Shown here piece after piece: positions 45,566-54,926 of a DNA stretch of 64,000 bases. The stretch is from positions 124,001 through 188,000 of the forward strand of contig CAMYOG010000053.1 in assembly GCA_947259925.1 (NCBI GenBank). The letters run 5' to 3'. The notes beneath the pieces are model-generated. The model did no database searches, had not been told where the DNA came from, and saw only the letters and a list, made by a program, of their open reading frames with translations. The position numbers were made by a program, and so were the translations under genes. Source of the DNA: Thermoanaerobaculia bacterium. Lineage in GTDB: Bacteria; Acidobacteriota; Thermoanaerobaculia; Multivoradales; JAHEKO01. Within the stretch, counting starts at the first letter, position 1; the number at the start of each line of letters is the position of its first letter.

Positions 45566-48274
45566 TCAACTACAACCACTCGTGGAACCACAGTTCAGAC
45601 ATTTGTAGCAGGTCCCGTTTCGAACCATGATCGAGCCGCACTCGGCGCAACTGGGTGAGTCCTGTTGCTGCAAGAAGGTGATAGTAGACCGCAATTCGGG
45701 AGCAGATTCTGTTGGCTCCTCCACAGCGTCGCCACGGCTGACGATGCCGACCGACTCGTGTTCTTCGACGCTCAGGAACTTCGAAGCCAGCCACCGGAAG
45801 ACGTAGTCGACGATCGACTTCGCGATCGGAATCTGTGAGTTGTTGGTAAATCCGGACGGCTCGAACCGCATGTGCGTGAACTTGTCGACCAGTGTCTGCA
45901 GCGGCACGCCGTATTGCAGGGCGATCGACACGGAGGTCGCGATGGTGTCCATCAACCCCGAGATCGTCGACCCCTCCTTGGCCATCACCAGGAACATCTC
46001 TCCGGGCGACCCGTCCTCGTACATACCTACGGTGATGTAGCCCTCATGGCCGCCGACCGAGAACTTGTGGGTCACCGCCTGGCGCTCCTCGGGAAGCTTG
46101 CGGCGAGACGGTGTCGCCGTCTCGCTCGCCCGCCGATCGCTCTCGGAGGTCGACAGCGGCTGCGAGCTCTTGCAGCCATCGCGGTAGATCGCCACCGCCT
46201 TCAGGCCCAGGCGCCAGCTCTCCAGGTAGGCGTCGAAGATGTCGTCGGTGGTCGACGACTCCGGCATGTTGATCGTCTTGCTGATCGCCCCCGAGACGAA
46301 CGGCTGCACCGACGCGACCATCTTCAGGTGCCCCAGGTGGTGGATCGACCGCATGCCGTTGGCCGGTTGAAAGGCGCAGTCGAACACCGGCAGGTGCTCG
46401 GGCTTCAGCCACGGCGCCCCTTCGATCGTGTCGTTGGCGTCGATGTACTCGACGATCTCCCGCACCTGCGCGGCCTCGTACCCGAGCCGCTGCAGCGCGG
46501 CCGCCACGCTGCGGTTGACCAGCTTGATCATGCCGCCGCCGTGGAGCCGCTTGTACTTGACCAGCGCGATGTCCGGCTCGATGCCGGTCGTATCGCAGTC
46601 CATCATGAAGGCGATCGTGCCGGTCGGCGCGATCACCGAGATCTGGCTGTTACGCAGTCCGTGCCGCTCGCCGTGCTCGACCACGTCCTCCCAGATCGCT
46701 CGGCACGCCTTGGCCAGCGGCAGCGGTACGTGCGCCGAGTCGACCTCCTTGAGCGCGTCTCGATGCTTGCGCATGACCCGGAGCATCGGCTCGCGGTTGG
46801 CCTCAAAACCGACGAAGGCGCCGCGCGTGGCGGCGATGCGCGCCGACTGCCGGTAGCCGGCGCCGGTCAGGAGAGCGCTCAGCGCCGCCGCGAAGCCGCG
46901 CCCCGCCTCCGAGTCGTACGGCACGCCGCGCGCCATCAGCAGCGCGCCCAGATTGGCGAACCCGAGCCCGAGCGGGCGGAAGTCGCGCGAGTTCCGATCG
47001 ATCGCCTCGGTCGGGTACGAGGCCCGATCGACGATGATCTCCTGCGCCGTGATCAGCAGCTCACAGGCGTGGACGAACCCGTCGATGTCGAATCGCTCCT
47101 GCTCGTCGTCGTAGAACGCTAGTAGATTGAGCGACGCCAGGTTGCAGGCGCTGTCGTCGAGGAACATGTACTCGCTGCACGGGTTGCTCGCATTGATCCG
47201 ACCACTGTTCGGGCAGGTGTGCCAGTCGTTGATCGTGGTATCGAACTGAACACCCGGGTCGCCGCACAGCCAGGTCGCATCAGCGATGTCGCGCAACAGC
47301 TCGCGGGCCTTCATGGTCTCGACCGTTTCGTCGCCGCACACCGTGCGCGTCGTCCACTCGCCATCCTCCTCCACCGCGCGCATGAACTCGTCTGGGACCC
47401 GCACGGAGTGGTTGGCGTTCTGGTGGAAGACCGAGTCGTAGGCGCCGCCATCGACGTTGAAGCTCGGGTCCCAGCCAGCGGCGATCAGGGTGCGCGCCTT
47501 CTTCTCCTCTTCGGCCTTGCACCAGACGAACTCCTTGATGTCCGGATGACCGGCGTTGAGGATCACCATCTTCGCCGCCCGCCGCGTTGTGCCGCCACTC
47601 TTGATCACGCCCGCGAAGGCGTCGAAGCCGCGCATGAAGGAGACCGGACCGGAAGCGTGACCGCCGCCCGAGAGCACCTCGCAGGAACCGCGCAGCGACG
47701 ACAGGTTGCTGCCGGTGCCGGAGCCGTACTTGAACAGCATCCCTTCGGTGTGCGCGAGCTGGAGAATCGCTGGCATCGAGTCTTCGACCGAGTTGATGAA
47801 GCACGCCGAGCACTGTGGCCGGTCCTTGATGCCGACGTTGAACCAGACCGGGGAGTTGAACGACGCCGCCTGATGCAGGAGGAGATGGGTCAGCTCGGCG
47901 TCGAAGGTCTGCGCGCTCGCCTCGTCTTCGAAATACCCGTCCGCGCGACCCCAGCCGGTGACCGTGTCGACCACCCGAGCGATCATCTGCCGGACGCTGC
48001 TCTCGCGGCTGTCGCTACCGGTGTGACCGCGGAAGTACTTGCTCGCCACCACATTGAGCGCAGACACCGACCAGGACTTCGGAACCTCGACGTTCTTCTG
48101 CTCGAAGAGGGTCGTGCCGTCGGGCGCGGTGATGCGTGCGGTGCTCGTCTCCCACTCGACGGTCGCGAACGGATCGGCTCCGACCTCGGTGCGCACGCGG
48201 GCGAAGCGGAGTCGCTTCGGAGCAGCGGAAGGCGTCGGCTTCCTACCCTCTGAAACGTGCGTCTCAGTGGACAT
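45566..48274 (-). CDS. nrdJ: Class II (adenosylcobalamin-dependent) ribonucleoside-diphosphate reductase
   Basis: 902 residues from ATG 48274; an in-frame start at 48322 would add 16 residues. Class II features: N-terminal WSVSALNVVASKYF, SFNSPVWFNVGI, the substrate/active-site region NPCSEYMFLDDSACNLASLNL, VIAPTGTIAFMMDCDTTGIEP, and a cysteine-rich C-terminal tail (SCAECGSIMVRNGTCYKCLNCGST). It makes deoxyribonucleotides without oxygen. Its promoter region carries a pair of NrdR-type boxes and nrdR lies in the window. Confidence 0.95.
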   Translation of the reverse strand: MSTETHVSEGRKPTPSAAPKRLRFARVRTEVGADPFATVEWETSTARITAPDGTTLFEQKNVEVPKSWSVSALNVVASKYFRGHTGSDSRESSVRQMIARVVDTVTGWGRADGYFEDEASAQTFDAELTHLLLHQAASFNSPVWFNVGIKDRPQCSACFINSVEDSMPAILQLAHTEGMLFKYGSGTGSNLSSLRGSCEVLSGGGHASGPVSFMRGFDAFAGVIKSGGTTRRAAKMVILNAGHPDIKEFVWCKAEEEKKARTLIAAGWDPSFNVDGGAYDSVFHQNANHSVRVPDEFMRAVEEDGEWTTRTVCGDETVETMKARELLRDIADATWLCGDPGVQFDTTINDWHTCPNSGRINASNPCSEYMFLDDSACNLASLNLLAFYDDEQERFDIDGFVHACELLITAQEIIVDRASYPTEAIDRNSRDFRPLGLGFANLGALLMARGVPYDSEAGRGFAAALSALLTGAGYRQSARIAATRGAFVGFEANREPMLRVMRKHRDALKEVDSAHVPLPLAKACRAIWEDVVEHGERHGLRNSQISVIAPTGTIAFMMDCDTTGIEPDIALVKYKRLHGGGMIKLVNRSVAAALQRLGYEAAQVREIVEYIDANDTIEGAPWLKPEHLPVFDCAFQPANGMRSIHHLGHLKMVASVQPFVSGAISKTINMPESSTTDDIFDAYLESWRLGLKAVAIYRDGCKSSQPLSTSESDRRASETATPSRRKLPEERQAVTHKFSVGGHEGYITVGMYEDGSPGEMFLVMAKEGSTISGLMDTIATSVSIALQYGVPLQTLVDKFTHMRFEPSGFTNNSQIPIAKSIVDYVFRWLASKFLSVEEHESVGIVSRGDAVEEPTESAPELRSTITFLQQQDSPSCAECGSIMVRNGTCYKCLNCGSTSGCS

Positions 48275-48356
48275 GGGTCTCGAATGTGGGTGCGCTGGGG
48301 ACGCGGAGCAAGGTCGGGTCAAACCTCGGGCGGAGGAACGTTTGGCAACTCGTCGA

Positions 48357-48385
48357 CACTAACGTTTCGACTGATGACAAGTCAA
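48357..48385 (-). promoter_or_regulatory. Possible promoter of nrdJ
   Basis: Minus strand TTGACT (48385-48380), 17-bp spacer, TTAGTG (48362-48357). It lies directly downstream of the NrdR-type boxes as seen from nrdJ. Confidence 0.4.
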
Positions 48386-48393
48386 GACAAGTC

Positions 48394-48440
48394 ACACCAC
48401 ATGTTGGGGTGTTCGCGGCGACTGCGACTACATGTTGGTG
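48394..48440. promoter_or_regulatory. Pair of NrdR-type boxes
   Basis: 16-mers at 48394-48409 (ACACCACATGTTGGGG) and 48425-48440 (CGACTACATGTTGGTG) share ACATGTTGG with the same phase; their centres are 31 bp apart, three helical turns, the spacing seen for NrdR-box pairs. They lie about 120-165 bp before nrdJ and about 80-125 bp before the methylmalonyl-CoA mutase gene. Confidence 0.7.
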
Positions 48441-48504
48441 TGACGAGGTGCGACCAGCTCGACGCCGCCCCGGACGCCACGGCGCGCTCCGCGAGCCGCT
48501 CTGG

Positions 48505-48512
48505 TAGATAAT
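48505..48512 (+). promoter_or_regulatory. TAGATAAT -10 region before the mutase gene
   Basis: TAGATA (48505-48510) or GATAAT (48507-48512) ends 7-9 nt before ATG 48520, so this mRNA would be leaderless or have a 1-2 nt leader. Confidence 0.5.
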
Positions 48513-48519
48513 CGATCCG

Positions 48520-50106
48520 ATGGCCAACGACGATCCGAAATCCGACGACCGCACCACCTCGTCCGGTATTCCGCTCGCCGCGAGCTACAGCGAGCGGCCG
48601 GCCGATCGGGAGGGGGTCGGCGAGCCCGGACGCTTCCCCTACACGCGCGGTCTCTACTCGGAGATGTACCGCAAGCGACTCTGGACCATGCGCCAGTACG
48701 CCGGCTACGCCGACGCCGAGGAGTCGAATCGGCGCTATCACTTCCTGCTCGAGCAGGGCATCAGCGGTCTGTCGGTCGCGTTCGACCTGCCGACACAGAT
48801 CGGCTACGACTCCGACCGCTCGATGGCGCGAGGCGAGGTCGGGCGGGTTGGCGTTGCGATCGACTCGATCGACGACATGCGCCGGCTGCTCGCCGACATC
48901 CCGCTCGATCGGGTCACCACCTCGATGACGATCAACGCGACGGCGCCGATTCTCCTGGCACTCTATCTGGCGGTCGCCGAGGAGCAGGGGGTGCCCTGGG
49001 AGAAGGTCGGGGGCACGGTGCAGAACGACATTCTCAAGGAGTACGCGGCGCGCGGCACCCACATCTATCCGCCCCGCCCGTCGCTCAAGCTGGTGACCGA
49101 CATCATGGAGTTCTGCGCCGATCGAGTGCCGCGCTGGAACACGATCTCGGTCTCCGGCTATCACATGCGGGAGGCGGGCTGCACCGCGGTTCAGGAGGTT
49201 GCGTTCACCCTCGCCAACGGCCTCTGCTACCTCGAGGCGGCGGTCGAGCGCGGCCTCGACATCGACGACTTCGCCCCTAGGGTCTCGTTCTTCTTCAACG
49301 CCCACAATCACTTCCTCGAAGAGGTGGCGAAGTTCCGCGCCGCCCGCAGGCTCTGGGCCGAGCTGGTGCGCGAGCGCTTCGCGCCGAACAACGAGCGCTC
49401 CTGCTGGCTCCGGTTTCACACCCAGACGGCGGGCTCGACGCTCACCGCGCAGCAGCCCGACAACAACATCGTGCGGGTCGCGATCCAGGCGCTGGCGGCG
49501 GTCTGCGGCGGTACCCAATCGTTGCACACCAACTCGCGCGACGAGGCGCTCGGTCTGCCGACCGAGGAGTCGGCACGGGTCGCCCTCCGGACCCAGCAGA
49601 TCCTGGCGCGCGAGTCGGGGATCGCCGACGTCGCCGACCCACTGGGCGGTGCGTGGGCGATCGAAGCGCTGACCGACGAGATCGCCGCGCGCGCGCGTGC
49701 GTACATCGACCGGATCGACGACCTGGGCGGAGCACTCCCCGCCATCGAGCGCGGCTTCCAGCAACAGGAGATCGCCGACGCCGCCTACCAGTTCCAGCGC
49801 GACGTCGAGTCGGGCGAGGCGACGGTGGTCGGCGTCAACGCCCACACGCTCGAGACCGAGCCTCCGGTCGAGCTCCTGCACATCGACGAGGCGTCCGAGG
49901 CACGCCAGATCGAGAGGCTCCGAGAGTTCCGAGAGCATCGCGACGCGGAGCGCGCCGCGGCCGCGGCGGCAGAGCTGGCCGCGGCGGCGCGGGAGGACCG
50001 CAATCTGATGCCGGCGATCCTCAACTGCGTGCGCGCTTCGGTCACGCTGGGCGAGATCTCGGATCAGCTGCGCAGCGTCTACGGCGAATACGAAGAGGCT
50101 GGCTAA
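48520..50106 (+). CDS. Methylmalonyl-CoA mutase, catalytic (large) subunit without B12 domain
   Basis: 528 residues. TIM-barrel mutase: [73 protein letters not shown] and [22 protein letters not shown]. It lacks the roughly 130-residue C-terminal cobalamin-binding domain, so it needs a separate B12 subunit that is not in the window. The [10 protein letters not shown] motif supports a methylmalonyl-CoA rather than isobutyryl-CoA substrate. Divergent from nrdJ, the other B12-dependent enzyme here. Confidence 0.9.
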   Translation: MANDDPKSDDRTTSSGIPLAASYSERPADREGVGEPGRFPYTRGLYSEMYRKRLWTMRQYAGYADAEESNRRYHFLLEQGISGLSVAFDLPTQIGYDSDRSMARGEVGRVGVAIDSIDDMRRLLADIPLDRVTTSMTINATAPILLALYLAVAEEQGVPWEKVGGTVQNDILKEYAARGTHIYPPRPSLKLVTDIMEFCADRVPRWNTISVSGYHMREAGCTAVQEVAFTLANGLCYLEAAVERGLDIDDFAPRVSFFFNAHNHFLEEVAKFRAARRLWAELVRERFAPNNERSCWLRFHTQTAGSTLTAQQPDNNIVRVAIQALAAVCGGTQSLHTNSRDEALGLPTEESARVALRTQQILARESGIADVADPLGGAWAIEALTDEIAARARAYIDRIDDLGGALPAIERGFQQQEIADAAYQFQRDVESGEATVVGVNAHTLETEPPVELLHIDEASEARQIERLREFREHRDAERAAAAAAELAAAAREDRNLMPAILNCVRASVTLGEISDQLRSVYGEYEEAG

Positions 50107-51488
50107 CCCTCTTCCGTCTGCTCGTCGTCCGCGGTGACAGGGGGCTCGTCGCGAATCGCCTGGAGCTTGACCCGCAGGTCGTCGACGGTACCGGCAGAGA
50201 GCGCCAGCAGATAGCGTCGACCCTCCCGCGTCGCGATCATCCCCTCCGGCCGCTCGTAGAGCGACAGCTCTTCTTCGGCTTCGCTCCCCTTCACGGTGAG
50301 CTGGAGCGCCGGCTCGCCGAGCTCCTCGGCGACGGCGTCGCGCTCGAGGACTCGCTCGCCCGCGGCGCCCGTCAGCGCATACAGGAAATCGCTGACCGGA
50401 GAGTAGGAGATCCTGACTCCGTCTCGTGACCAGTCGGCCCCCGCACGCTCGAGCAGCGACTCGCCCGCCTGGTCGACCACGCGGAACGAATCGATCTCGT
50501 AGACCTCGAGCGCCGTCCACGCGGTCGCCTGCCACTCAGCCGCCGTCCGCCCGATCGCCTCGTCGAGGTCGTTGCCGATGCTGACGATCTGGCCGTCGAT
50601 CCGGGCGTAGCGCTCATCCCCCTCCTCCGTGACCGCCCCACCGAGCTCCAGCACGACCGGCTCGTCCCGTCCGGTGAACGCCACCGCGACGTGGCCGGCG
50701 GGAACGGCCAGACCCATCTCCTCGGGCGTCAGCTTCGGAGCGTCGAAGAACGACTCGACTTCGATTCGGAACATCGCGTCGAGCAGCTCGTTCACCCGGT
50801 CGCTCTCCGCCAGGTCTTCGATCGGGCGCTCGAGCCAGAAGGTCTCGCCGCGGCGGACCAGCGCCAGCTCGTCGGCGGTCGAGCCGGCGAGCTCGATCGA
50901 CTCCACCGCCCCGCGATGCAGCGGAAAGACGCTGCGCGCGCGCCACTCCCCCGGCTCCTTCTCGAGCGTCGACCAGATCGAGTCGGCGACCACGTAAGTG
51001 CCGGCCGTGGTGGCGACCACCATGCGCGAGGAGGCCGGGATCTCGGAGCCGACCTCGAGCGTCGCTTCGGCGTCGGCGGTGCGCAGCGTGACGCTCGCGC
51101 GCGGCTCTGTGAGTCCCACGGCCTCTCGATCGACCTCTTCCAGCGTGCGCTCTTTTTCGAGCGTCGCCAGGCTCTCGACCAGCCGATCGACGGCGGCCGT
51201 ATCCGCCCGCGCGTCGTATGGCTCGAGCAGCCGCCACTGACGCTTGACCGTCGCCGGGTCGTCACTCTCCGCCGCGACCTGCTCCTCCGCCGGCGGCCGC
51301 TCGACCCGCACCCGGCGCTTACCGCGCTCGAGGACCACCTCCGTGATCTGCTGCGGCTCGAGAGCGACGACGCGCTTGTCGAGCTGGGCGCGCTCGTCGC
51401 TCCCCGGCAGATCGCGCTCGAAGAACCAGATGAAGGCGCCGAGCCCGGCCACCAGCAGGAACAGGACCAGCAGCGTCTTGGGTCGCAA
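50103..51488 (-). CDS. DUF4340-domain protein of a Gld-type ABC system
   Basis: 461 residues. One N-terminal membrane helix (about 3-19, [18 protein letters not shown]) then a large beta-rich periplasmic part. It matches DUF4340: [17 protein letters not shown] and repeated beta-strand blocks. It is the last gene of a run ATPase-permease-GldG-DUF4340, an operon form often seen in Acidobacteria and Proteobacteria. Function of the domain is unknown. Confidence 0.8.
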   Translation of the reverse strand: MRPKTLLVLFLLVAGLGAFIWFFERDLPGSDERAQLDKRVVALEPQQITEVVLERGKRRVRVERPPAEEQVAAESDDPATVKRQWRLLEPYDARADTAAVDRLVESLATLEKERTLEEVDREAVGLTEPRASVTLRTADAEATLEVGSEIPASSRMVVATTAGTYVVADSIWSTLEKEPGEWRARSVFPLHRGAVESIELAGSTADELALVRRGETFWLERPIEDLAESDRVNELLDAMFRIEVESFFDAPKLTPEEMGLAVPAGHVAVAFTGRDEPVVLELGGAVTEEGDERYARIDGQIVSIGNDLDEAIGRTAAEWQATAWTALEVYEIDSFRVVDQAGESLLERAGADWSRDGVRISYSPVSDFLYALTGAAGERVLERDAVAEELGEPALQLTVKGSEAEEELSLYERPEGMIATREGRRYLLALSAGTVDDLRVKLQAIRDEPPVTADDEQTEEG

Positions 51489-51490
51489 CC

Positions 51491-53014
51491 CTACCTCCTC
51501 CGGCGCGAGTAGACCGCCACGCCGAGACCGATCGAAGCGGCCGGCAGGATGCCGAGGATCAGCCAGTTGAGCCAGCGCAGCTGACTCTGGGTCAGACTCA
51601 ACCGCACCTGTTCCGGCTCCTTGGGAGATATCCCGAGCAGGTTCTCGCGAACCACCAGCCAGTTCATCGCGTTGGCGAGCAGCTCGGCATTGCCGACGTT
51701 CGGCAGCTGACCGTTGGTCGCGAAATCGGAGTCCCCGAAGACCACGATCCGCGTCGGGGTACCCTCGGTCTCCGCGGCAGGCTCGGCCGCCAGCGCCTCC
51801 GGCACCTCCGGCTCGAGGTCGGCAGGGTCGTTTGCGGTCACCTCGATCGCGACGCCGAGGGAGACCGGCCCGGCCAGGTCGCCCTCGCCCTCCTCCACGG
51901 CGCCGAGATTGACCAGATCGGTCTCACCCCAGCCTTCGGTACTGGTGCGCAGGAGCTCGACCGAGGCGAATCGCTCATCGTCACCGGTCGAGCTGACCGA
52001 GCGAGCGAGCGGGAGGATCACCGGGAGCTCGGTCTCGTCGAGCGTCCGGGTGATCGGATGCGAGCCGTAGTCGCTGACGAAGAAGGTCTCGGCGCCGTAG
52101 AACGGCAGCGGGTTCGCCGGGTCGACCACCAGGTCCTCCCCGAGGCTGACGCCGTACTCCGCCAGCAGCCCTTCCAGTCCGGTACCGGTGAGCGCACCGG
52201 TGGCGCTGAGGATCGGATCCGCGAGCACCAGGAGTCGGCCACCACCCTCCAGGTAAGCGCGCAGCACCGCCACCTCGGGCTCGAGGAAGCCGCTGGTCGG
52301 ACCGGCCACGACCACCAGGTCGGTCCCCTCCGGAACGCTCGGCTGTCCCAGCGACGCCCACTCCTGGATCTCGAAGTTGTCGCGGCCGAGGAGGTCCTGG
52401 GCGGTGCTCAGTCCCCGTCCCGAAGCGTCGTCGAGCGGCAGCTCGCCGTGCCCGGTCGTGAACAGGATCTTCGACTTGCGGTTCTCTGCCAGCTCGAGGA
52501 TGGCGCCGGTGAACATCTGCTCGCCCTTGAACGCCTCGAGCGTCGGAGCCTGTCCGAACTGCATACCCGAATAGTCGAAGTCAGCCATGTCGTTGCTCTC
52601 GACCACGCGGCGATCGTCGCCGGCGTCAAAAACCACCACGTTGAGCTGGCTGATCTGGTACTGATCGACCAGGCTCTGGGCCTCGGCCGGGTTCTTGTCC
52701 GGATCGAGGGTCCGGAACGAGAACCTCTGCGAGGCGGCGGCGTAGCGCGACAGCAGCTCGACCGTCGGGTCGAACAGCTCGTCGCCGGGGCTCAGGAAGA
52801 CCACCGCTTCGATATCGCGATCGAGCGCGCCGATCACGTTCAGGCTCTTCTCCGAGAGGGTGTAGAGCTCACTGCCGGTCCAGTCGAAGCGCTGGTAGTA
52901 CTTCCAGCCGAAGTAGTTGACGATCGCCAACAGGGCGAGCGCCAGCAATGCGCCGATGCCCAGGGTCGAAGCAGCCACCACCTGACGTCGAGTCTGATCG
53001 GTCTTCTCGCTCAT
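51491..53014 (-). CDS. GldG-family ABC-associated protein
   Basis: 507 residues. N-terminal membrane helix (about 14-34), then a Rossmann-like region, LYTLSEKSLNVIGALDRDIEAVVFLSP, GHGELPLDDASGRGLSTAQDLLGRDNFEIQ and VVVAGPTSGFLEPEVAVLRAYLEGGGRLLVLADP, and a C-terminal membrane helix (about 485-503). Typical GldG/ABC-type uncharacterised transport auxiliary component. Adjacent to its permease (4-bp gap). Confidence 0.85.
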   Translation of the reverse strand: MSEKTDQTRRQVVAASTLGIGALLALALLAIVNYFGWKYYQRFDWTGSELYTLSEKSLNVIGALDRDIEAVVFLSPGDELFDPTVELLSRYAAASQRFSFRTLDPDKNPAEAQSLVDQYQISQLNVVVFDAGDDRRVVESNDMADFDYSGMQFGQAPTLEAFKGEQMFTGAILELAENRKSKILFTTGHGELPLDDASGRGLSTAQDLLGRDNFEIQEWASLGQPSVPEGTDLVVVAGPTSGFLEPEVAVLRAYLEGGGRLLVLADPILSATGALTGTGLEGLLAEYGVSLGEDLVVDPANPLPFYGAETFFVSDYGSHPITRTLDETELPVILPLARSVSSTGDDERFASVELLRTSTEGWGETDLVNLGAVEEGEGDLAGPVSLGVAIEVTANDPADLEPEVPEALAAEPAAETEGTPTRIVVFGDSDFATNGQLPNVGNAELLANAMNWLVVRENLLGISPKEPEQVRLSLTQSQLRWLNWLILGILPAASIGLGVAVYSRRRR

Positions 53015-53018
53015 CCGC

Positions 53019-53762
53019 CTACCTCCACTTCTTGGCTTCCAGCGAGCGCGCCGCCAGGAAGAGAAAGAAGATGCTCGCCGAGACGTAGTAGACGAGCCGC
53101 CGGGTGTCGACGATCCCCTTGGCGAACTCGTCCATGTGCTGCCAGAGATTGAGATAGCCGAACACGGTCTTGAGCGTCTCGTTGTTGAACAGCGACTCGA
53201 GCAGCCCGAAGACGAACAGCGGCATCAACAGGGTGAAGGTCGCGATCGCCGCCACCAGCTGATTCCGCGACAGCGTCGACGCGAAGGTGCCGATCGAGAG
53301 GAAGAGCGTGCCGATGCCGAAGACGCCCAGATACCCGGACGCCACCGGCCCCCAGTCGAGCTCCCCGTAGTAGGCGATCACCGCCGCGTAGACCAGGGTC
53401 GGCAACCAGAGGAAGACATAGAAGAGCAGGGCGGCCAGGTACTTGCCGACCACGATCTGGGTCTCGGTAACCGGCGCCGTCATCAGGACCTCGATCGTGC
53501 CGCTCCGGCGCTCCTCGCTCAGCAGCCGCATGGTCAGGACCGGCGCCACGAACAGGAGCACGAGCCAGAAGAAGAGCGTCTGACCGAAGAAGAGCTGCAT
53601 CGGGGCGGCGGCGCCCGAGGCTCGCGGATCGTTCAGGAAGCTGACGATCAGGGTGAAGACGAAGCCGTTGATCAGCATCAGGAGGGTCAGGACGACGTAG
53701 GCGAGCGGCGAGAAGAAGTAGGCGCGGAGCTCGCGCACCAGGGTGGCCCAGACGCCGGTCAT
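53019..53762 (-). CDS. ABC-2-type permease (GldF family)
   Basis: 247 residues from ATG 53762, overlapping the ATPase stop as ATGA; the longer open frame is shadow. Six hydrophobic stretches. The EERRSGTIEVLMTAPVTETQIVVGKYLAALLF segment is the ABC-2/GldF signature. Ends with a short basic tail (AAR-SLEAKKWR). Confidence 0.88.
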   Translation of the reverse strand: MTGVWATLVRELRAYFFSPLAYVVLTLLMLINGFVFTLIVSFLNDPRASGAAAPMQLFFGQTLFFWLVLLFVAPVLTMRLLSEERRSGTIEVLMTAPVTETQIVVGKYLAALLFYVFLWLPTLVYAAVIAYYGELDWGPVASGYLGVFGIGTLFLSIGTFASTLSRNQLVAAIATFTLLMPLFVFGLLESLFNNETLKTVFGYLNLWQHMDEFAKGIVDTRRLVYYVSASIFFLFLAARSLEAKKWR

Positions 53763-54742
53763 GACGCCACCTCCTCTTCGTCCGGCTCGGCGACCACCTC
53801 GGGCTCCGAGCGCGTCTCCTCGATCGTGGTCAGGCGGACGAAGACGTCCTCCAGAGAGGCCTTCGCCTCGGCCAGCTCCACCAGGGTGAGCGAGCCGTCG
53901 ACCGCGGAGCGGAAGATGTCGGCTCGGAGATCCCGCCCCGGCTGACACTCGATCTCGAGCCGCTCCGGCCGGGCGCCGTCGAGGCGCACCTCAATGACGC
54001 CCTCGAGCGATCCGAATCGACTCGCCGCTTCGGACCGCGGCGCGTCGAGCTCGACCCGGACCACCGGGTTGCCGACCCAGCGCTCCTGGAGATCCCCCGG
54101 CGTCCCTTCGGCGACGATCTTGCCCCGGTCGATGATCACCACCCGATCGCACAGCAGCTCGACCTCCGGCAGGATGTGCGTCGACAGCAGCAGCGTGCTC
54201 TCCTTGGCGAGCCCCCGGATCAGATCGCGGATGGCGACGATCTGCTTCGGATCGAGCCCGATGGTCGGCTCGTCGAGGACCAGCACCTTGGGCCGGTGCA
54301 GGATCGCCGTCGCCAGACCGACCCGCTGGCGGTAGCCCTTCGACAGCGTGCCGATGATCTGATCCTGGACACCGGTCAGCAGGCAGCGCTCGAGTGCCTC
54401 GCCGATCCGCTGCTTGGCTTCTCCACCGGTCAGGCCGAACAGTCGGGCTCGATAGGTCAGGTACTCCGCGACGCGCATCTCGGTGTAGAGCGCGACGCTC
54501 TCGGGCAGATAGCCGAGATCGCGGCGGGCGACCAGGGAGTTCTCGACGATGTCCTGGCCGGCCACGGTCACACGACCTGAGGTCGGCGGCAGGAAGCCGG
54601 TGATCATTCGGATGGTCGTCGTCTTGCCGGCACCGTTGGGTCCCAGGATGCCGACAATCTCCCCTTCGCTCACCGCGAAGGAGATCTGGTCGACCGCCAG
54701 GAAGTCGCCGTACCTCCGAGTCAGGCTCTGAGCTTCGATCAT
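53759..54742 (-). CDS. ABC transporter ATPase (GldA/CcmA-like)
   Basis: 327 residues. Walker A GPNGAGKTTT, signature LSKGYRQRVGLATAILHRP, Walker B KVLVLDEPTIGLDP, H-loop LLSTHILPE. The C-terminal 80 residues form the extension used by ABC-2 exporters, ending in an acidic tail. First gene of the four-gene exporter operon; AGGAGG ribosome site upstream, at a longish spacing. Confidence 0.94.
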   Translation of the reverse strand: MIEAQSLTRRYGDFLAVDQISFAVSEGEIVGILGPNGAGKTTTIRMITGFLPPTSGRVTVAGQDIVENSLVARRDLGYLPESVALYTEMRVAEYLTYRARLFGLTGGEAKQRIGEALERCLLTGVQDQIIGTLSKGYRQRVGLATAILHRPKVLVLDEPTIGLDPKQIVAIRDLIRGLAKESTLLLSTHILPEVELLCDRVVIIDRGKIVAEGTPGDLQERWVGNPVVRVELDAPRSEAASRFGSLEGVIEVRLDGARPERLEIECQPGRDLRADIFRSAVDGSLTLVELAEAKASLEDVFVRLTTIEETRSEPEVVAEPDEEEVAS

Positions 54743-54926
54743 CTACTGTCGGTCCTCCTACTTCAGCTGCGACGCGGCCGGAACGGGGCGCGCGAGTGGT
54801 CGAACCAAACGGCAATCACAAGCAAGAAGGATGCCTTGGCTCACGCCCCCAAGCCCGCCGTTTGCTCTGTCTTCGAGTTCCCTGGCGGCGGCGTCAACTT
54901 GAGCGGTCGGCGGGCGGCGCAGCGCG
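54743..54926. other. Intergenic stretch, no gene recognised
   Basis: Between the divergent ABC operon start and the end of the metalloenzyme gene (184 bp). It contains the ribosome site of the ATPase gene, but no convincing promoter hexamers, repeat or small ORF could be supported. Confidence 0.5.

Noticed and set aside
48275-48519. Cobalamin riboswitch before nrdJ or the mutase
   Set aside because: No B12-box-like core seen; NrdR-type boxes explain the region better.
48382-50535. Long minus-strand ORF (717 codons) opposite the mutase gene
   Set aside because: Arg/Asp-rich antisense of a clear mutase gene.
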